Shown: in pieces, positions 15,985 through 24,207 of the stretch
Layout of the letters: the number at the start of each line of letters is the position of its first letter
Position numbering within the stretch: position 1 is the stretch's first letter
Assembly: GCA_028864975.1 (NCBI GenBank)
Contig: JAGWLG010000003.1
Location: 62,001-126,000 of the forward strand
From: Thermoplasmata archaeon
GTDB taxonomy: Archaea > Thermoplasmatota > Thermoplasmata > Lutacidiplasmatales > UBA184
Direction: 5' to 3'
Length of the DNA: 64,000 bases
Notes under the pieces: generated by a model
Seen by the model: the letters and a program-made list of their open reading frames with translations, nothing else
Told to the model about the DNA's origin: nothing
Databases searched by the model: none
Translations under genes and position numbers: made by a program

Positions 15985-16842
15985 CTACGCCGTGACATTG
16001 AGCCAGATGATCTCCCCGTCGAAGGTCGTCCCGCTCTGGCCGTTCCCGTACTGGCCGTTCCAGATCAGGGAGGGGGGGATGGAGTACGGGTTGGAGGTCG
16101 GGCCCCCCGGGGGTTGGTAGAAGGGCATCGCGCCAGGGTCGCCCGAGTAACTGGTCGTCGAGCCCATGTCCATGTCGTGCATCTGGGCGCTCACCGTCCC
16201 CGAGAAGGTCCAGACCCCGCCGGAGGAAAGCGGCTCGCCCCAGATCTGAAAGAAGTCCCCTAGCGTGGGCGTCCCCGAGAGACCTCCGGGCATCTCCACG
16301 TGGATGATGCCGGAGCCATCGTGGGTGTGGAGGAGATGGAGCTCCCCCGACGGACAATAGAGGCTGGGGTTGGTGTACCCGGATTGGTCGAGGACCCCGA
16401 TGTCCCCTCCCGCCCCGGGTTGGTACGGGAGCGCCTGCTGGGTCCCGCCGTCGTAGATGAGGAGCAGGACATGGTAGTGCACGTCGGTCGCTTCCGCGCT
16501 ACAGTAGGCGGGAAAGGGGTCGTTGTGGGACGGAGGAAGGACGAGGAGGTAGAGCAGCGAGGCGACCAGGACAGCCAGCAGGGCGAGCCCAAGGACCCGG
16601 TAGGGGTGACGGCGGAGCGCCGAGGAGATCCTGCGTGAAGGGGGTCTCGAGAGAGGAGACGAGCCTTCGTTCGAGGAGGCGGCGGGGCGCTGGCGGGACC
16701 TCCGCGCCAGCCAAGCGCCCTTGAGCGCACGTCCCGCATCGATCCCCTCGGGAGGGTGGAACCCCACCTTCTCGTCCTCTGCGATCTCCGCCCACGCCCG
16801 GCCCTTGGTCCGAAGGCGAGCGACGCGTTCCCAATCGGTCAC
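15985..16842 (-). CDS. Single-pass membrane protein with His-rich extracellular domain
   Basis: Function unknown. 285 residues from a GTG start. Residues 1-50 are predicted cytoplasmic and basic with a possible helix-turn-helix (WERVARLRTKGRAWAEIAEDEKVGF); a transmembrane segment lies at about 83-103; the remainder should be outside. The outer domain carries clustered histidines: HYH (122-124), LHLLHTHDGSGIIHVEMP (about 167-184) and QMHDMDMG, plus TLGDFFQIWGEPL. Archaeal proteins of unknown function share this LHTHD..GIIH ... FF..WG pattern. The His clusters suggest metal binding, which is inference. It lies convergent with tRNA-Arg, 33 nt away. Confidence 0.7.
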   Translation of the reverse strand: MTDWERVARLRTKGRAWAEIAEDEKVGFHPPEGIDAGRALKGAWLARRSRQRPAASSNEGSSPLSRPPSRRISSALRRHPYRVLGLALLAVLVASLLYLLVLPPSHNDPFPAYCSAEATDVHYHVLLLIYDGGTQQALPYQPGAGGDIGVLDQSGYTNPSLYCPSGELHLLHTHDGSGIIHVEMPGGLSGTPTLGDFFQIWGEPLSSGGVWTFSGTVSAQMHDMDMGSTTSYSGDPGAMPFYQPPGGPTSNPYSIPPSLIWNGQYGNGQSGTTFDGEIIWLNVTA

Positions 16843-16912
16843 GGCGGTGCCCTGTTCGCGGTGCCAGGCGTTGCACTCGGCTTAAGTCCGGAAAGGGCGG
16901 CGACGGTTGAGG

Positions 16913-18139
16913 TCAGGGCCCTGGGGGGCCCGGGAGGGTCGAGGACCCTGCTTCCTCTCCCGGCCCGTCCCCCTCCTCCGGCGGCATCTCCTGCTCGACA
17001 GCCGCCATGCAGTCGTCGCATAGGAGCTCGGGGGAGCCTGCGGGCATCGGGCCGCCGCAGAGTGGGCAGCCGGCCTTCGCCTCGACCTCGGCCAAGAGCT
17101 CCTGCACGGAGGCCTTCAGGGTCTCCGAGCGGGGGCCGTGCTTCTTCCGCTCCTCCTCGTCGCGCTGCTCGCGCTCCGCTTCGGCCCTCGTGAGGAAGAC
17201 CTGCGGAAGCGGCAGGTACATCTGCGTCCGCTGGTCGAAGGCCGCGAACTGGCGTCCCACGAGGCTCTGCAGGGCGGCCGTCGCCAGCTCCTGGGAGACG
17301 CCGAGGATCACCGAGACGTCCTGGACCGAGAGCCCCTTCGATTCGAACAGGAGCTCGAGCACCCGACGTGGGAGGAGCGGCAGGGCGCCCCGAGCGACGA
17401 ACCGGTCGAGGCCGTGGCAGATCCTCGAGGACCGCTCGACCCGGTCCTCGATCGAGAAGCGTCCGGCGCGGGGGTCGGCCAGAAGGTGGTTGTGGAGGAG
17501 GTCGAGGTCGTACCGGAGCCGGGTACGGCTCGTGTACAGGTGGAGGGCCGCACGGAAAGGGACGACGCCGCTCGAGTGGACGAACCGTGAGAAGTCCGCG
17601 ATCGAGAAGAGCTCGAAGCCGGGGGGGAGCGGAGGTCGCCCCTCGTTCGTCGCGTGCTCCTGCTGGATCGAGCGGGGGATGTAGCTCTCCCGCACGGAGA
17701 AGCGGACCACGCAGGTCTCCTCCTTGCCCGGATCGTGCGGGTCCCAGGGCGAGAGCGCGTGAGGGTTGTACCGGAAGGTGAGCACCCGCCCGCTCCCGGC
17801 CGAATCCGAGTCGACGAGGGCCGTGGGCGTCGTGAACTCCCACGCCTGGGGGTCCGGCTTGGGCTCGTAGATGACGAGGCTCACCCGCTCCGGAGGGGTC
17901 TTCTCGGCGAGGATCGCGGCGAACGAGGGGGAGGGCTGGCCGTTCGCCGTCCAGCGCAGGCGGGCGATCGAGGGCGGCTGACGCTGCGCGTAGTCGAAGA
18001 GGGTCTTGCGGAAGTTCTTCTGGGAGTAACCGTCGTGCACTTCGCGCGGTGCGAAGGCGGAAAGCCGCTCGAAATCCGAGAGAGGTAGAGGACCCGAACC
18101 CCCCTTCGGGGGAGCGCTCCCACCTCCCTCCGGTACCAT
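16913..18139 (-). CDS. Unknown protein with C-terminal zinc ribbon
   Basis: I do not recognise the family. 408 residues. Visible parts: a short Gly/Pro-rich N-terminus; a mixed alpha/beta central region (about 25-230) with RVSLVIYEPKPDPQAWEF and VVRFSVRESYIPRS; a helical segment (about 255-325) with LPRRVLELLFESKGLSVQDVSVILGVSQELATAALQSLVGRQFAAFD, which looks like a winged helix; a charged helix; and a C-terminal zinc ribbon GCPLCGG ... LCDDCM followed by an acidic Gly/Pro tail. The layout suggests a nucleic-acid-binding or regulatory role, by inference only. On the minus strand CTTTAAG near 18178-18184 may be its TATA box, and AGGTGGG precedes the ATG. Confidence 0.65.
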   Translation of the reverse strand: MVPEGGGSAPPKGGSGPLPLSDFERLSAFAPREVHDGYSQKNFRKTLFDYAQRQPPSIARLRWTANGQPSPSFAAILAEKTPPERVSLVIYEPKPDPQAWEFTTPTALVDSDSAGSGRVLTFRYNPHALSPWDPHDPGKEETCVVRFSVRESYIPRSIQQEHATNEGRPPLPPGFELFSIADFSRFVHSSGVVPFRAALHLYTSRTRLRYDLDLLHNHLLADPRAGRFSIEDRVERSSRICHGLDRFVARGALPLLPRRVLELLFESKGLSVQDVSVILGVSQELATAALQSLVGRQFAAFDQRTQMYLPLPQVFLTRAEAEREQRDEEERKKHGPRSETLKASVQELLAEVEAKAGCPLCGGPMPAGSPELLCDDCMAAVEQEMPPEEGDGPGEEAGSSTLPGPPGP

Positions 18140-18279
18140 CTGCGGCCCACCTGGGAAGAAGGAAGGGGTCGTGGCCCGCTTAAAGGGGCGGGGTTGAGGC
18201 TGCCGACGGCCCTCCCCCCCCCGCGGGGCCCCAGCCTTTTCTCCAAGAAGGGTACCCCTCCAGGCGGCGAAGCTCGCTC

Positions 18280-19509
18280 ATGCGGATCGCGTTCTTCAGC
18301 GAGACCTTTCTCCCCGTGCACGACGGCGTGGGCCACGTGCTCGAGGACCTAGGCACTTCTCTCGTTCGGCGGGGAAACGAGGTCACGCTCTACACGACCC
18401 GGCGGCCCGGGCAGCCCCGCGAAGAGCTCTGGCCGGGGGGGATGCGCGTCGTTCGCTGCCGCTCTTTCCCCCTCCCGCACTACCCTCAATACCGGTTCGC
18501 GACCTTTCCCTACCTCCTGGCGCTCGCCCCGGGGTTCGCGCGCCGCACGGACATCGTACACGTCCACACCCCTTTCGCGATGGGAGTGACAGGCCTCCTC
18601 GCCTCCCGACGCGACCATCTTCCCATCGTCGGGACCTTCCACACGGACTTCCGGGGCATGCAAGGGAGCTTCCCGCAGAACCTCGGGATCCGGGTCTTCT
18701 TCCCGCTCGGGGGGTTCTTCAGCGAAGGGATCTACTTCCGTTGCGATACGACGACGGCCCCGACGCCGGAAGCGCTGAGGACGTTGCGCGAGCGGTTCAC
18801 CAAGCCCCCGCACTGCGACCTCGCGGTCGTGCCGAACGGCATCGACATCGTTCGTTTCCGACCGGGGTTAGGTTCGCCCGACTGGTCGTCCCGCCTCCGG
18901 TCGGAGGGGCGACCCCTGGTGACCTTCCTGGGGCGCCTCACGGCCGACAAGGGGGTCCACCGGTTCCTCGATGCCCTTCGGGAGATCCCGGAGGACCTCT
19001 CCTTCCAGGGCGTGGTGGGTGGTTCAGGGGTTGAGGAGCCCGAGGTCCGTCGCAGGATCGAGAGCGAGCGCGGTCTCCGGGGCCGCGTGGTCGCCGTCGG
19101 GTTCGTGAAGGACGACGAGAAGCCTGCCCTCCTCGCCCAGAGCCGGGTGTTCGTGCTTCCCTCCCTCGCGGACACCTCGTCGGTGTCGACCCTGGAGGCG
19201 ATGGCGTCGGGGTGCGCGTGCGTGGTCACCGACCGCGGGGGACCCCGGGAGCTCGTCATGGACGGACGGAACGCGCTCCTCGCGGACCCGACCGACCCGA
19301 CGGCGATCCGCGGGGCCGTGGAACGGCTCCTCCGGGACCCCGAGCGCGCTCGCTGGCTCGGGAGCAACGCCGTGGAGTATGTCCGCGCTCACGCCTCGGT
19401 CGAGCACATGGCCGAGCAGTACCTCGAGATCTACGAGCGGTGCCTGGGACGCGGGAGCTCAGCGCAAGCACGACCTGGGACTCCGGTGCTTACGCGTGGC
19501 ATACCGTGA
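18280..19509 (+). CDS. GT4-family glycosyltransferase (mannosyltransferase-like)
   Basis: Probable retaining glycosyltransferase acting at the cytoplasmic face of the membrane on lipid or protein-glycan precursors. 409 residues with two Rossmann-type halves. The N-terminal half has MRIAFFSETFLPVHDGVGHVLEDLG and DIVHVHTPFAMGVTG; the C-terminal half has VVPNGIDIVRFRP, VTFLGRLTADKGVHRFLDAL and LPSLADTSSVSTLEAMASGCACVVTDRGGPRELV. The first acidic residue of the usual E-x7-E motif appears to be Asp. After about residue 388 the sequence (GRGSSAQARPGTPVLTRGIP) looks unrelated to the family and coincides with the junction to a truncated secreted-protein remnant, so the native C-terminus may be lost. 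Confidence 0.82.
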   Translation: MRIAFFSETFLPVHDGVGHVLEDLGTSLVRRGNEVTLYTTRRPGQPREELWPGGMRVVRCRSFPLPHYPQYRFATFPYLLALAPGFARRTDIVHVHTPFAMGVTGLLASRRDHLPIVGTFHTDFRGMQGSFPQNLGIRVFFPLGGFFSEGIYFRCDTTTAPTPEALRTLRERFTKPPHCDLAVVPNGIDIVRFRPGLGSPDWSSRLRSEGRPLVTFLGRLTADKGVHRFLDALREIPEDLSFQGVVGGSGVEEPEVRRRIESERGLRGRVVAVGFVKDDEKPALLAQSRVFVLPSLADTSSVSTLEAMASGCACVVTDRGGPRELVMDGRNALLADPTDPTAIRGAVERLLRDPERARWLGSNAVEYVRAHASVEHMAEQYLEIYERCLGRGSSAQARPGTPVLTRGIP

Positions 19510-19868
19510 TCCCTGCGCACTACTCGGCCGACGTGTTCCTCTCCGGCTTCGCGTACATGGTCCCTGAGGGGGGCCTCCCGGCGGGGACCCGTGTGACGTG
19601 GCAGGCGCACTTCTCCACGAGCGAGAATTGTCTCTCGGTGAATTGGAAGTGGGCGGCGGCCGTCTGCACCAGTTCCGGGGAGAATGCCCACATCGGTGTG
19701 AAGCCGGTGGACGACAATCAGCTCAGCCTGTACAAGAACAGCGACCACGCCGGCACCCCCGAGTACGAGAAGGCCTACCTCACCCGGGGAGCGAGGGGGG
19801 GTGGCGGGTCGAACTACACAGGGTCCTACAGCGGTACCTTGGGTATCCGGGGAGGGAGCTGCCCGTAG
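19458..19868 (+). pseudogene. 5'-truncated remnant of a secreted protein
   Basis: Immediately behind, and overlapping the last 50 nt of, the glycosyltransferase but in another frame, an open stretch reads LSASTTWDSGAYAWHTVIPAHYSADVFLSG and continues through VTWQAHFSTSENCLSVNWKWAAAVCTSSGENAHIGVKP to a normal stop. Its composition (Thr, Ser, Trp, Tyr, paired Cys, NYTGS sequon) is that of an extracellular domain, like the surface proteins elsewhere in this window. There is no start codon, ribosome binding site or signal peptide in this frame, so the 5' part has evidently been deleted. Confidence 0.5.
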
Positions 19869-20080
19869 GTTAGGGTCGGCGCCCCTCCCCGCGCCGTCGA
19901 GGCGCTTCGGACCGCTGGGCCCGGCGTTGGGGGCCAGCATGGGATTCCAGACACTCGGGCGAGTCGCTAGACCTCGTCGGCAAGAAAGAGGCCCATGATG
20001 GCCCGGACCTAGGAAGTATATCCGATGCTCAGCGATCGACCGACTCGCCGGCTACCGGGCGTTGCGAGGAGGAACCGAAG

Positions 20081-21109
20081 ATGCCGACCCAGACGAATCG
20101 GAGATGGCTCATTGCGAAACCCCTAGAGGGGAAGCTTTCGCAGGCCAACTTCCGCTGGATGGAGTCCACCGTTCCCTCGGTGGCCGACGGTCAGTTCCTG
20201 GTCCACAATCGGTGGCTCTCTGTCGACCCGACCCAGGTCCTCGTCTTCAACAGCGGGGACCCTCCCGGGAGTGCCGTCCCCATCGGGGAGGCCCCTTGGT
20301 CGCTGGCGGTGTCCGAGGTTGTCGAGTCCCGCCACCCGGCTTTCTCGCGAGGAGACATCGTGCACGGTCAGATGGCCTGGGAGGACTACACCCTCACAGA
20401 TGGGACAGGATTCAACCCTGCTTTCCCGGTGCCGGCGGGGATCCCGCTCGACTGGGCGGCCGGAGCTCTGGGGCTCACAGGACTCGTGGCGTACTTCGGC
20501 CTCCACGAGGTGGCCCGGCCAAAGCCTGGAGAAACCTTCGTCATCTCCGGCGCGGCGGGAGGGGTCGGATCGATCGCGTCCCAGTTGGCCAAGATCCACG
20601 GGCTTCGGGTCATCGGTATCGCCGGAAGTCCGGCCAAGTGTGATTGGCTTGTTCGGGAGGCCGGTGTCGACGCCGCCATCAACTATCACCAAGAGGATGT
20701 CGGCAAGCGGCTGACCGAGCTCTGTCCTCAGGGCATCGACATCTTCTTCGACACCGTGGGTGGGCCAACCCTCGAGCTCGCGCTGCATCGACTGCGAACG
20801 CGCGGTCGCGTGGTCCTTTGCGGGATAACCTCGCAGTACCTCGCGGATCCTCCCGCGCCAGGTCCGGCGAACTTGGTCCAGCTCATCATGGTCAACGGGC
20901 GTATGGAGGGATTCCTGGGAAGGGACTTCATCCCACGGCGGTCCGAAGCGTTCGACGCCATGCTGCCGCTCCTTCGATCGGGACGCCTGAAGTCCAAGGA
21001 GGATGTGCTGGTGGGGCTGCGAGAGGCGCCGAAAGCTCTCGCACGTCTTCTCTCGGGGGAGAACGTCGGGAAGCAGCTCGTGCGTATGGACGAACCCCCC
21101 GGGAGTTGA
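20081..21109 (+). CDS. NADP-dependent MDR-family oxidoreductase (prostaglandin reductase/CurA-like)
   Basis: Zinc-independent medium-chain reductase that would reduce enone double bonds with NADPH; the substrate is unknown. 342 residues. It begins NRRWLIAKPLEGKLSQANFRWMESTVPSVADGQFLVHNRWLSVDP, the leukotriene B4 dehydrogenase-like N-terminus, and has the nucleotide-binding motif GETFVISGAAGGVGSIASQLAKI (AAGGVG, about residue 162) and FFDTVGG. The catalytic-zinc ligands of alcohol dehydrogenases are absent, as expected. GAGGAGG precedes the ATG by 8-9 nt; a possible TATA (AGTATATC) lies near 20016-20023. Confidence 0.85.
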   Translation: MPTQTNRRWLIAKPLEGKLSQANFRWMESTVPSVADGQFLVHNRWLSVDPTQVLVFNSGDPPGSAVPIGEAPWSLAVSEVVESRHPAFSRGDIVHGQMAWEDYTLTDGTGFNPAFPVPAGIPLDWAAGALGLTGLVAYFGLHEVARPKPGETFVISGAAGGVGSIASQLAKIHGLRVIGIAGSPAKCDWLVREAGVDAAINYHQEDVGKRLTELCPQGIDIFFDTVGGPTLELALHRLRTRGRVVLCGITSQYLADPPAPGPANLVQLIMVNGRMEGFLGRDFIPRRSEAFDAMLPLLRSGRLKSKEDVLVGLREAPKALARLLSGENVGKQLVRMDEPPGS

Positions 21110-21216
21110 GGCCCTCGGTCGCCCCGGAGCTGGCGGTCGGCGATCTCCCTCTGGGCTACTGAGGCCGGAGGGAGGGGTCTCGAGGGCCGCGTTGGTCCGT
21201 GTCGAACGTCGCTCGA

Positions 21217-21300
21217 GGAGGACTCGGCCGCCTCGACCCCCTCCTCCGCCCCCCGACGACCACATAGAGACTCACCAGGTCCTCCACGGGGGCCCTGCGG
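21217..21300 (-). repeat. Degenerate partial copy of the DUF835 gene segment
   Basis: About 84 nt resembling 24463-24550 inside the DUF835 gene. Thirty consecutive bases (21217-21246 versus 24463-24492) are identical, and after a short diverged part with a 4-nt deletion the similarity resumes (CTCACCAGGTCCTC versus ATCACCAGGTCCTC) up to about 21300. In the minus-strand frame it encodes EEGVEAAESS as in the intact gene. The two copies are direct repeats that flank the GH25 gene. Confidence 0.7.
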
Positions 21301-21338
21301 CGAAGGGCGTCCCGGGAGCGGACGAGTTGCCGGCGCTT

Positions 21339-23951
21339 TCAACCCTGGGGCGGAAACCCCGGAGGCGGGCCGGGTTGGACTGGCCAAGGCGGGGGCGTTG
21401 GCGGTCGTCTCCTTCGCTGCACGAGAACGACCGCGGGTACGGAGATCGCGAGTGCGATGACCACGACGATCAGCACCAGGCTCATCGTGGTGCTGAGCCC
21501 GAGCAGGCTGAAGCCGGGGGCCTGCTGCGTGTCGCAGGGCGGCTGGGCGGGGCCGACGACCGTGACGGAAGTGTTCGACCACGCGTGCGTGCTGCGCGTG
21601 TCCGTTACCTCCAAGCTCACCGAGTAGGAGCCCACGGAGCCGAACGAGTGGGAGACATTTCGCCCGGTCTGGGGAGAGGAGCCATCGCCGAAGGTCCACG
21701 AGAAGGCGTAGGCCGGAGCACCGCCCCTCGCAGAACCCTCGAAAGAGTCGACGAACGGACTGAGAGCGCCCCCATTGCATGACCCCGTCAGGCTCCCGGA
21801 CGTGGCACTCGCGTTCCCGAAGGCGACGAGCTGAGGCGGCTGGCCTCCCGAGCTCGCGGCGACCGTGATCGCGACCGAGTTGCTCCCCGCGACGGTCGAC
21901 GACGCGTCGGTCGCCCAAACGCGGTAAGTGTAAGTGCCCGGGTGGGCGAAGGACAGGGCCGAGCCGCCGCAGCCAATTAGGGATGTGTTGGTCCCATTGA
22001 GGGACCACGCGCAGGTGTACGGGGAGACCCCGCCGGAGACGGTAGGGGTCAGGGTCACGGATTGCCCCACGGTGGCCGAGACGGAGGAGGGCGTCAGCCC
22101 CACCGAGAGCGGCGTGCTGGGGGTGGTGTAATTGACCCACAGACTGCCGTTGGTGCTGACCGAGACGTTCCCCCACGAGTTCGTGAGGATCTGGGACCGG
22201 CCCGCCGGCATCTGGAAGGTCGTCTGCGAGAAGGTCTCTCCGGTGCAGGGGAGGGCGTGCACGGGGTATCTCCCGCCCAAGAAGGTGGCAACGCTGCCCG
22301 TTGCCTGGGTCGTCCCGTTGAAGCTCACCGGGGAGCATGCTGCGGGAGAGACCTGGAAGGAGATCGTGTAATGTGCGGGCGGAGGGACCCAGGTGTAGGA
22401 GGCGGTGAGCGTCCCGTTCCCCCAGACCCCGACCGTCGTCGGGTTGCCCCCTAGGCTGGGGAGGGTCAGGGAGCCCGTAGCGGTCCACTTGGAGAAGGAA
22501 TATCCCAGGCAAGTCAGAGCGTTGGCTGAGTAGTTGCCGTCGGTGAACTGGACCCGTGCCCCATTGTTCTCGTTGAGCCCCCCGAAGATGACCGGGCCGC
22601 AGGCAGGGGGAGAGATCACGAACGTCACATTCCCCGCGTGCAGGGTCTTGCCGCTCCACGTGTAGTAGGCGGTCAGGCTCCCCGTCCCGGTGACGTTCGC
22701 GAAACCGCCGGCCGAGGTCGGCCTCTGGACCGTGACCCCACCGGTGGAGTTCCATTGCTGGAAGGAGAAGTCGGTGCAGGGGTTCGCGACGATGGAGTAG
22801 GTCCCGGCGACATAGGAGCCGGTGGAGCCGCTCCCTTGGGACGTACCGTTGAAGGCGATGGGGCAGGTGGCAGGATGGACGAAGAAGGAGATGGTCGGAG
22901 GGGATGTCGTCAAGTTCCCGAAGACGTATCCTGAGGCAAGTTGGGCCGTGTCTCCCTGGAAGTAGTCCAGGTCGACGTTCGAGGTCCCACTGATCCCAGG
23001 TACGGTACCCGTGGCCGAGTGCTGCCAGAAAGTCCAAGTGGGCCAGATCCCGGTGTTGGGGCTGCTCACGCCCCAGTTGGCGATCCAGAGGGGCCAGGTC
23101 GTGAGGTAGGGGTCGAGACAGCCTGTGACCTCGCTGACCCCGGTGTAGAGGACAGGGGTGACCCCGGTATACCCGTCATGGGCGGCGATGTACTGCTGAA
23201 CCGTGGACATCCACATGTCGACCCACGTCGACATGGCGTTGTTGCTGATGGTCCCGCATCCTTCCTCCAGATCAAGGGCGGGGTAGAGGTAGCCGGAGGA
23301 GAAGTACGGCGCGGCGATGGACAAGTAGTGGTTGGCTTCCGTCGTGGCATTGGTCGCGATACAACCGACGGAGCTGTCCGTCGCAGGGCAGGCGAAGTCG
23401 TATCCCGCCATCCAGAGACCCGCGGCTTTTCCGGCGGGCATGTAGGTCGTGAAGGTAGGGTCGACAAAGCTCGCCCCCTGCGTGGCCTTGGTGAAGTCGA
23501 ACTTGTATCCCGCGCTCAGAACATTCGTCCAGTTCGTCACGGTCTCGTAGTGGGACGTATCGACCCCGTTCACTTCTGCTACGAACGGGCGAGAAGGGTT
23601 CGGGCCCCCGGCCGGGAAACCCGACGGCGTCGCGGTGCCCCCCGAGAAGCGTGTCGGACCTTGGACGGAACCGAGGAGCAGAAGGACAAGGAGCGCAGCC
23701 ACCCAGATGAGGCGTCCCCCGGGGCGATGCGCAGAGAGACCGAGCCGCGTCCCAAGCGACGATCCTCGAGCGGAAGGCCCGGGGCCCTCGGGAGTCCCCC
23801 TCCAAGGGATGGACCGACGGAACGCTCCCGGGGCAAGTTGGCCGGACCCACCTGGGGCGCCGGGCCCGAGGGGGAGTGCGGGCAGGGGGCGCAGCACCGT
23901 AGCGACGAGCGCGAACGCGGCCGAAGGCCGTGCCGGAGGCCGCCGCGACAT
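21339..23951 (-). CDS. Secreted, membrane-anchored GH25 muramidase (lysozyme-like) with Ig/PKD-type repeats
   Basis: Predicted to hydrolyse the glycan strand of bacterial peptidoglycan. 870 residues. After a hydrophobic signal/anchor at about 81-96 comes a GH25 domain (about 127-335): NGVDTSHYE with D131, FDFTKATQG, the catalytic YPALDLEE with D227 and E229, VLYTG, WIANWG, and TFWQH near 308. It continues with three to four beta-rich modules that start with ISFFVHP or ISFQVSP, an Ig-like module (PSSVSATVGQSVTLTPTVSGGVSPYTCAWSLNG), a PKD domain (FSWTFGDGSSPQTGRNVSHSFGSVGSYSVSLEVTD), a transmembrane segment near 835-858 and a Pro-rich cytoplasmic tail. The 80 residues before the signal are unusual, and an internal non-ATG start is possible. 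Archaea lack murein, so the target would be bacteria. Confidence 0.88.
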   Translation of the reverse strand: MSRRPPARPSAAFALVATVLRPLPALPLGPGAPGGSGQLAPGAFRRSIPWRGTPEGPGPSARGSSLGTRLGLSAHRPGGRLIWVAALLVLLLLGSVQGPTRFSGGTATPSGFPAGGPNPSRPFVAEVNGVDTSHYETVTNWTNVLSAGYKFDFTKATQGASFVDPTFTTYMPAGKAAGLWMAGYDFACPATDSSVGCIATNATTEANHYLSIAAPYFSSGYLYPALDLEEGCGTISNNAMSTWVDMWMSTVQQYIAAHDGYTGVTPVLYTGVSEVTGCLDPYLTTWPLWIANWGVSSPNTGIWPTWTFWQHSATGTVPGISGTSNVDLDYFQGDTAQLASGYVFGNLTTSPPTISFFVHPATCPIAFNGTSQGSGSTGSYVAGTYSIVANPCTDFSFQQWNSTGGVTVQRPTSAGGFANVTGTGSLTAYYTWSGKTLHAGNVTFVISPPACGPVIFGGLNENNGARVQFTDGNYSANALTCLGYSFSKWTATGSLTLPSLGGNPTTVGVWGNGTLTASYTWVPPPAHYTISFQVSPAACSPVSFNGTTQATGSVATFLGGRYPVHALPCTGETFSQTTFQMPAGRSQILTNSWGNVSVSTNGSLWVNYTTPSTPLSVGLTPSSVSATVGQSVTLTPTVSGGVSPYTCAWSLNGTNTSLIGCGGSALSFAHPGTYTYRVWATDASSTVAGSNSVAITVAASSGGQPPQLVAFGNASATSGSLTGSCNGGALSPFVDSFEGSARGGAPAYAFSWTFGDGSSPQTGRNVSHSFGSVGSYSVSLEVTDTRSTHAWSNTSVTVVGPAQPPCDTQQAPGFSLLGLSTTMSLVLIVVVIALAISVPAVVLVQRRRRPPTPPPWPVQPGPPPGFPPQG

Positions 23952-24207
23952 CCTGAGCCCGATACCCGTCCCCCGCTATTTGGCCCCTTTCACCGACGAC
24001 CGGACCGGACCCTGGGCCGGACCCCCCCTTTCTGTCCCGGCACACGCGACCGCGCGTGCCGCTCGAGCACGACCCGCCCACGACCCCCCGGCCTGCGTCT
24101 CGATGAACGGCTCACCGATCGCGAGAACCAAGTCCGCTCCCACCTCGAGGTTGCGGGGTGACGGGGCGAGAGCAAGCTTGGCGGTCTCGGTGGGGTCCGC
24201 GGTTCCG

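Noticed and set aside
15678..15998. Minus-strand open frame containing GRAGIRTPVLRLRR
   Set aside because: This segment is simply the antisense reading of tRNA-Arg, a well-known artefact.
20728..23037. 769-residue minus-strand open frame across the MDR gene and GH25 gene
   Set aside because: It is out of frame with the GH25 protein and antisense to the oxidoreductase, with Arg/His/Pro-rich shadow composition.
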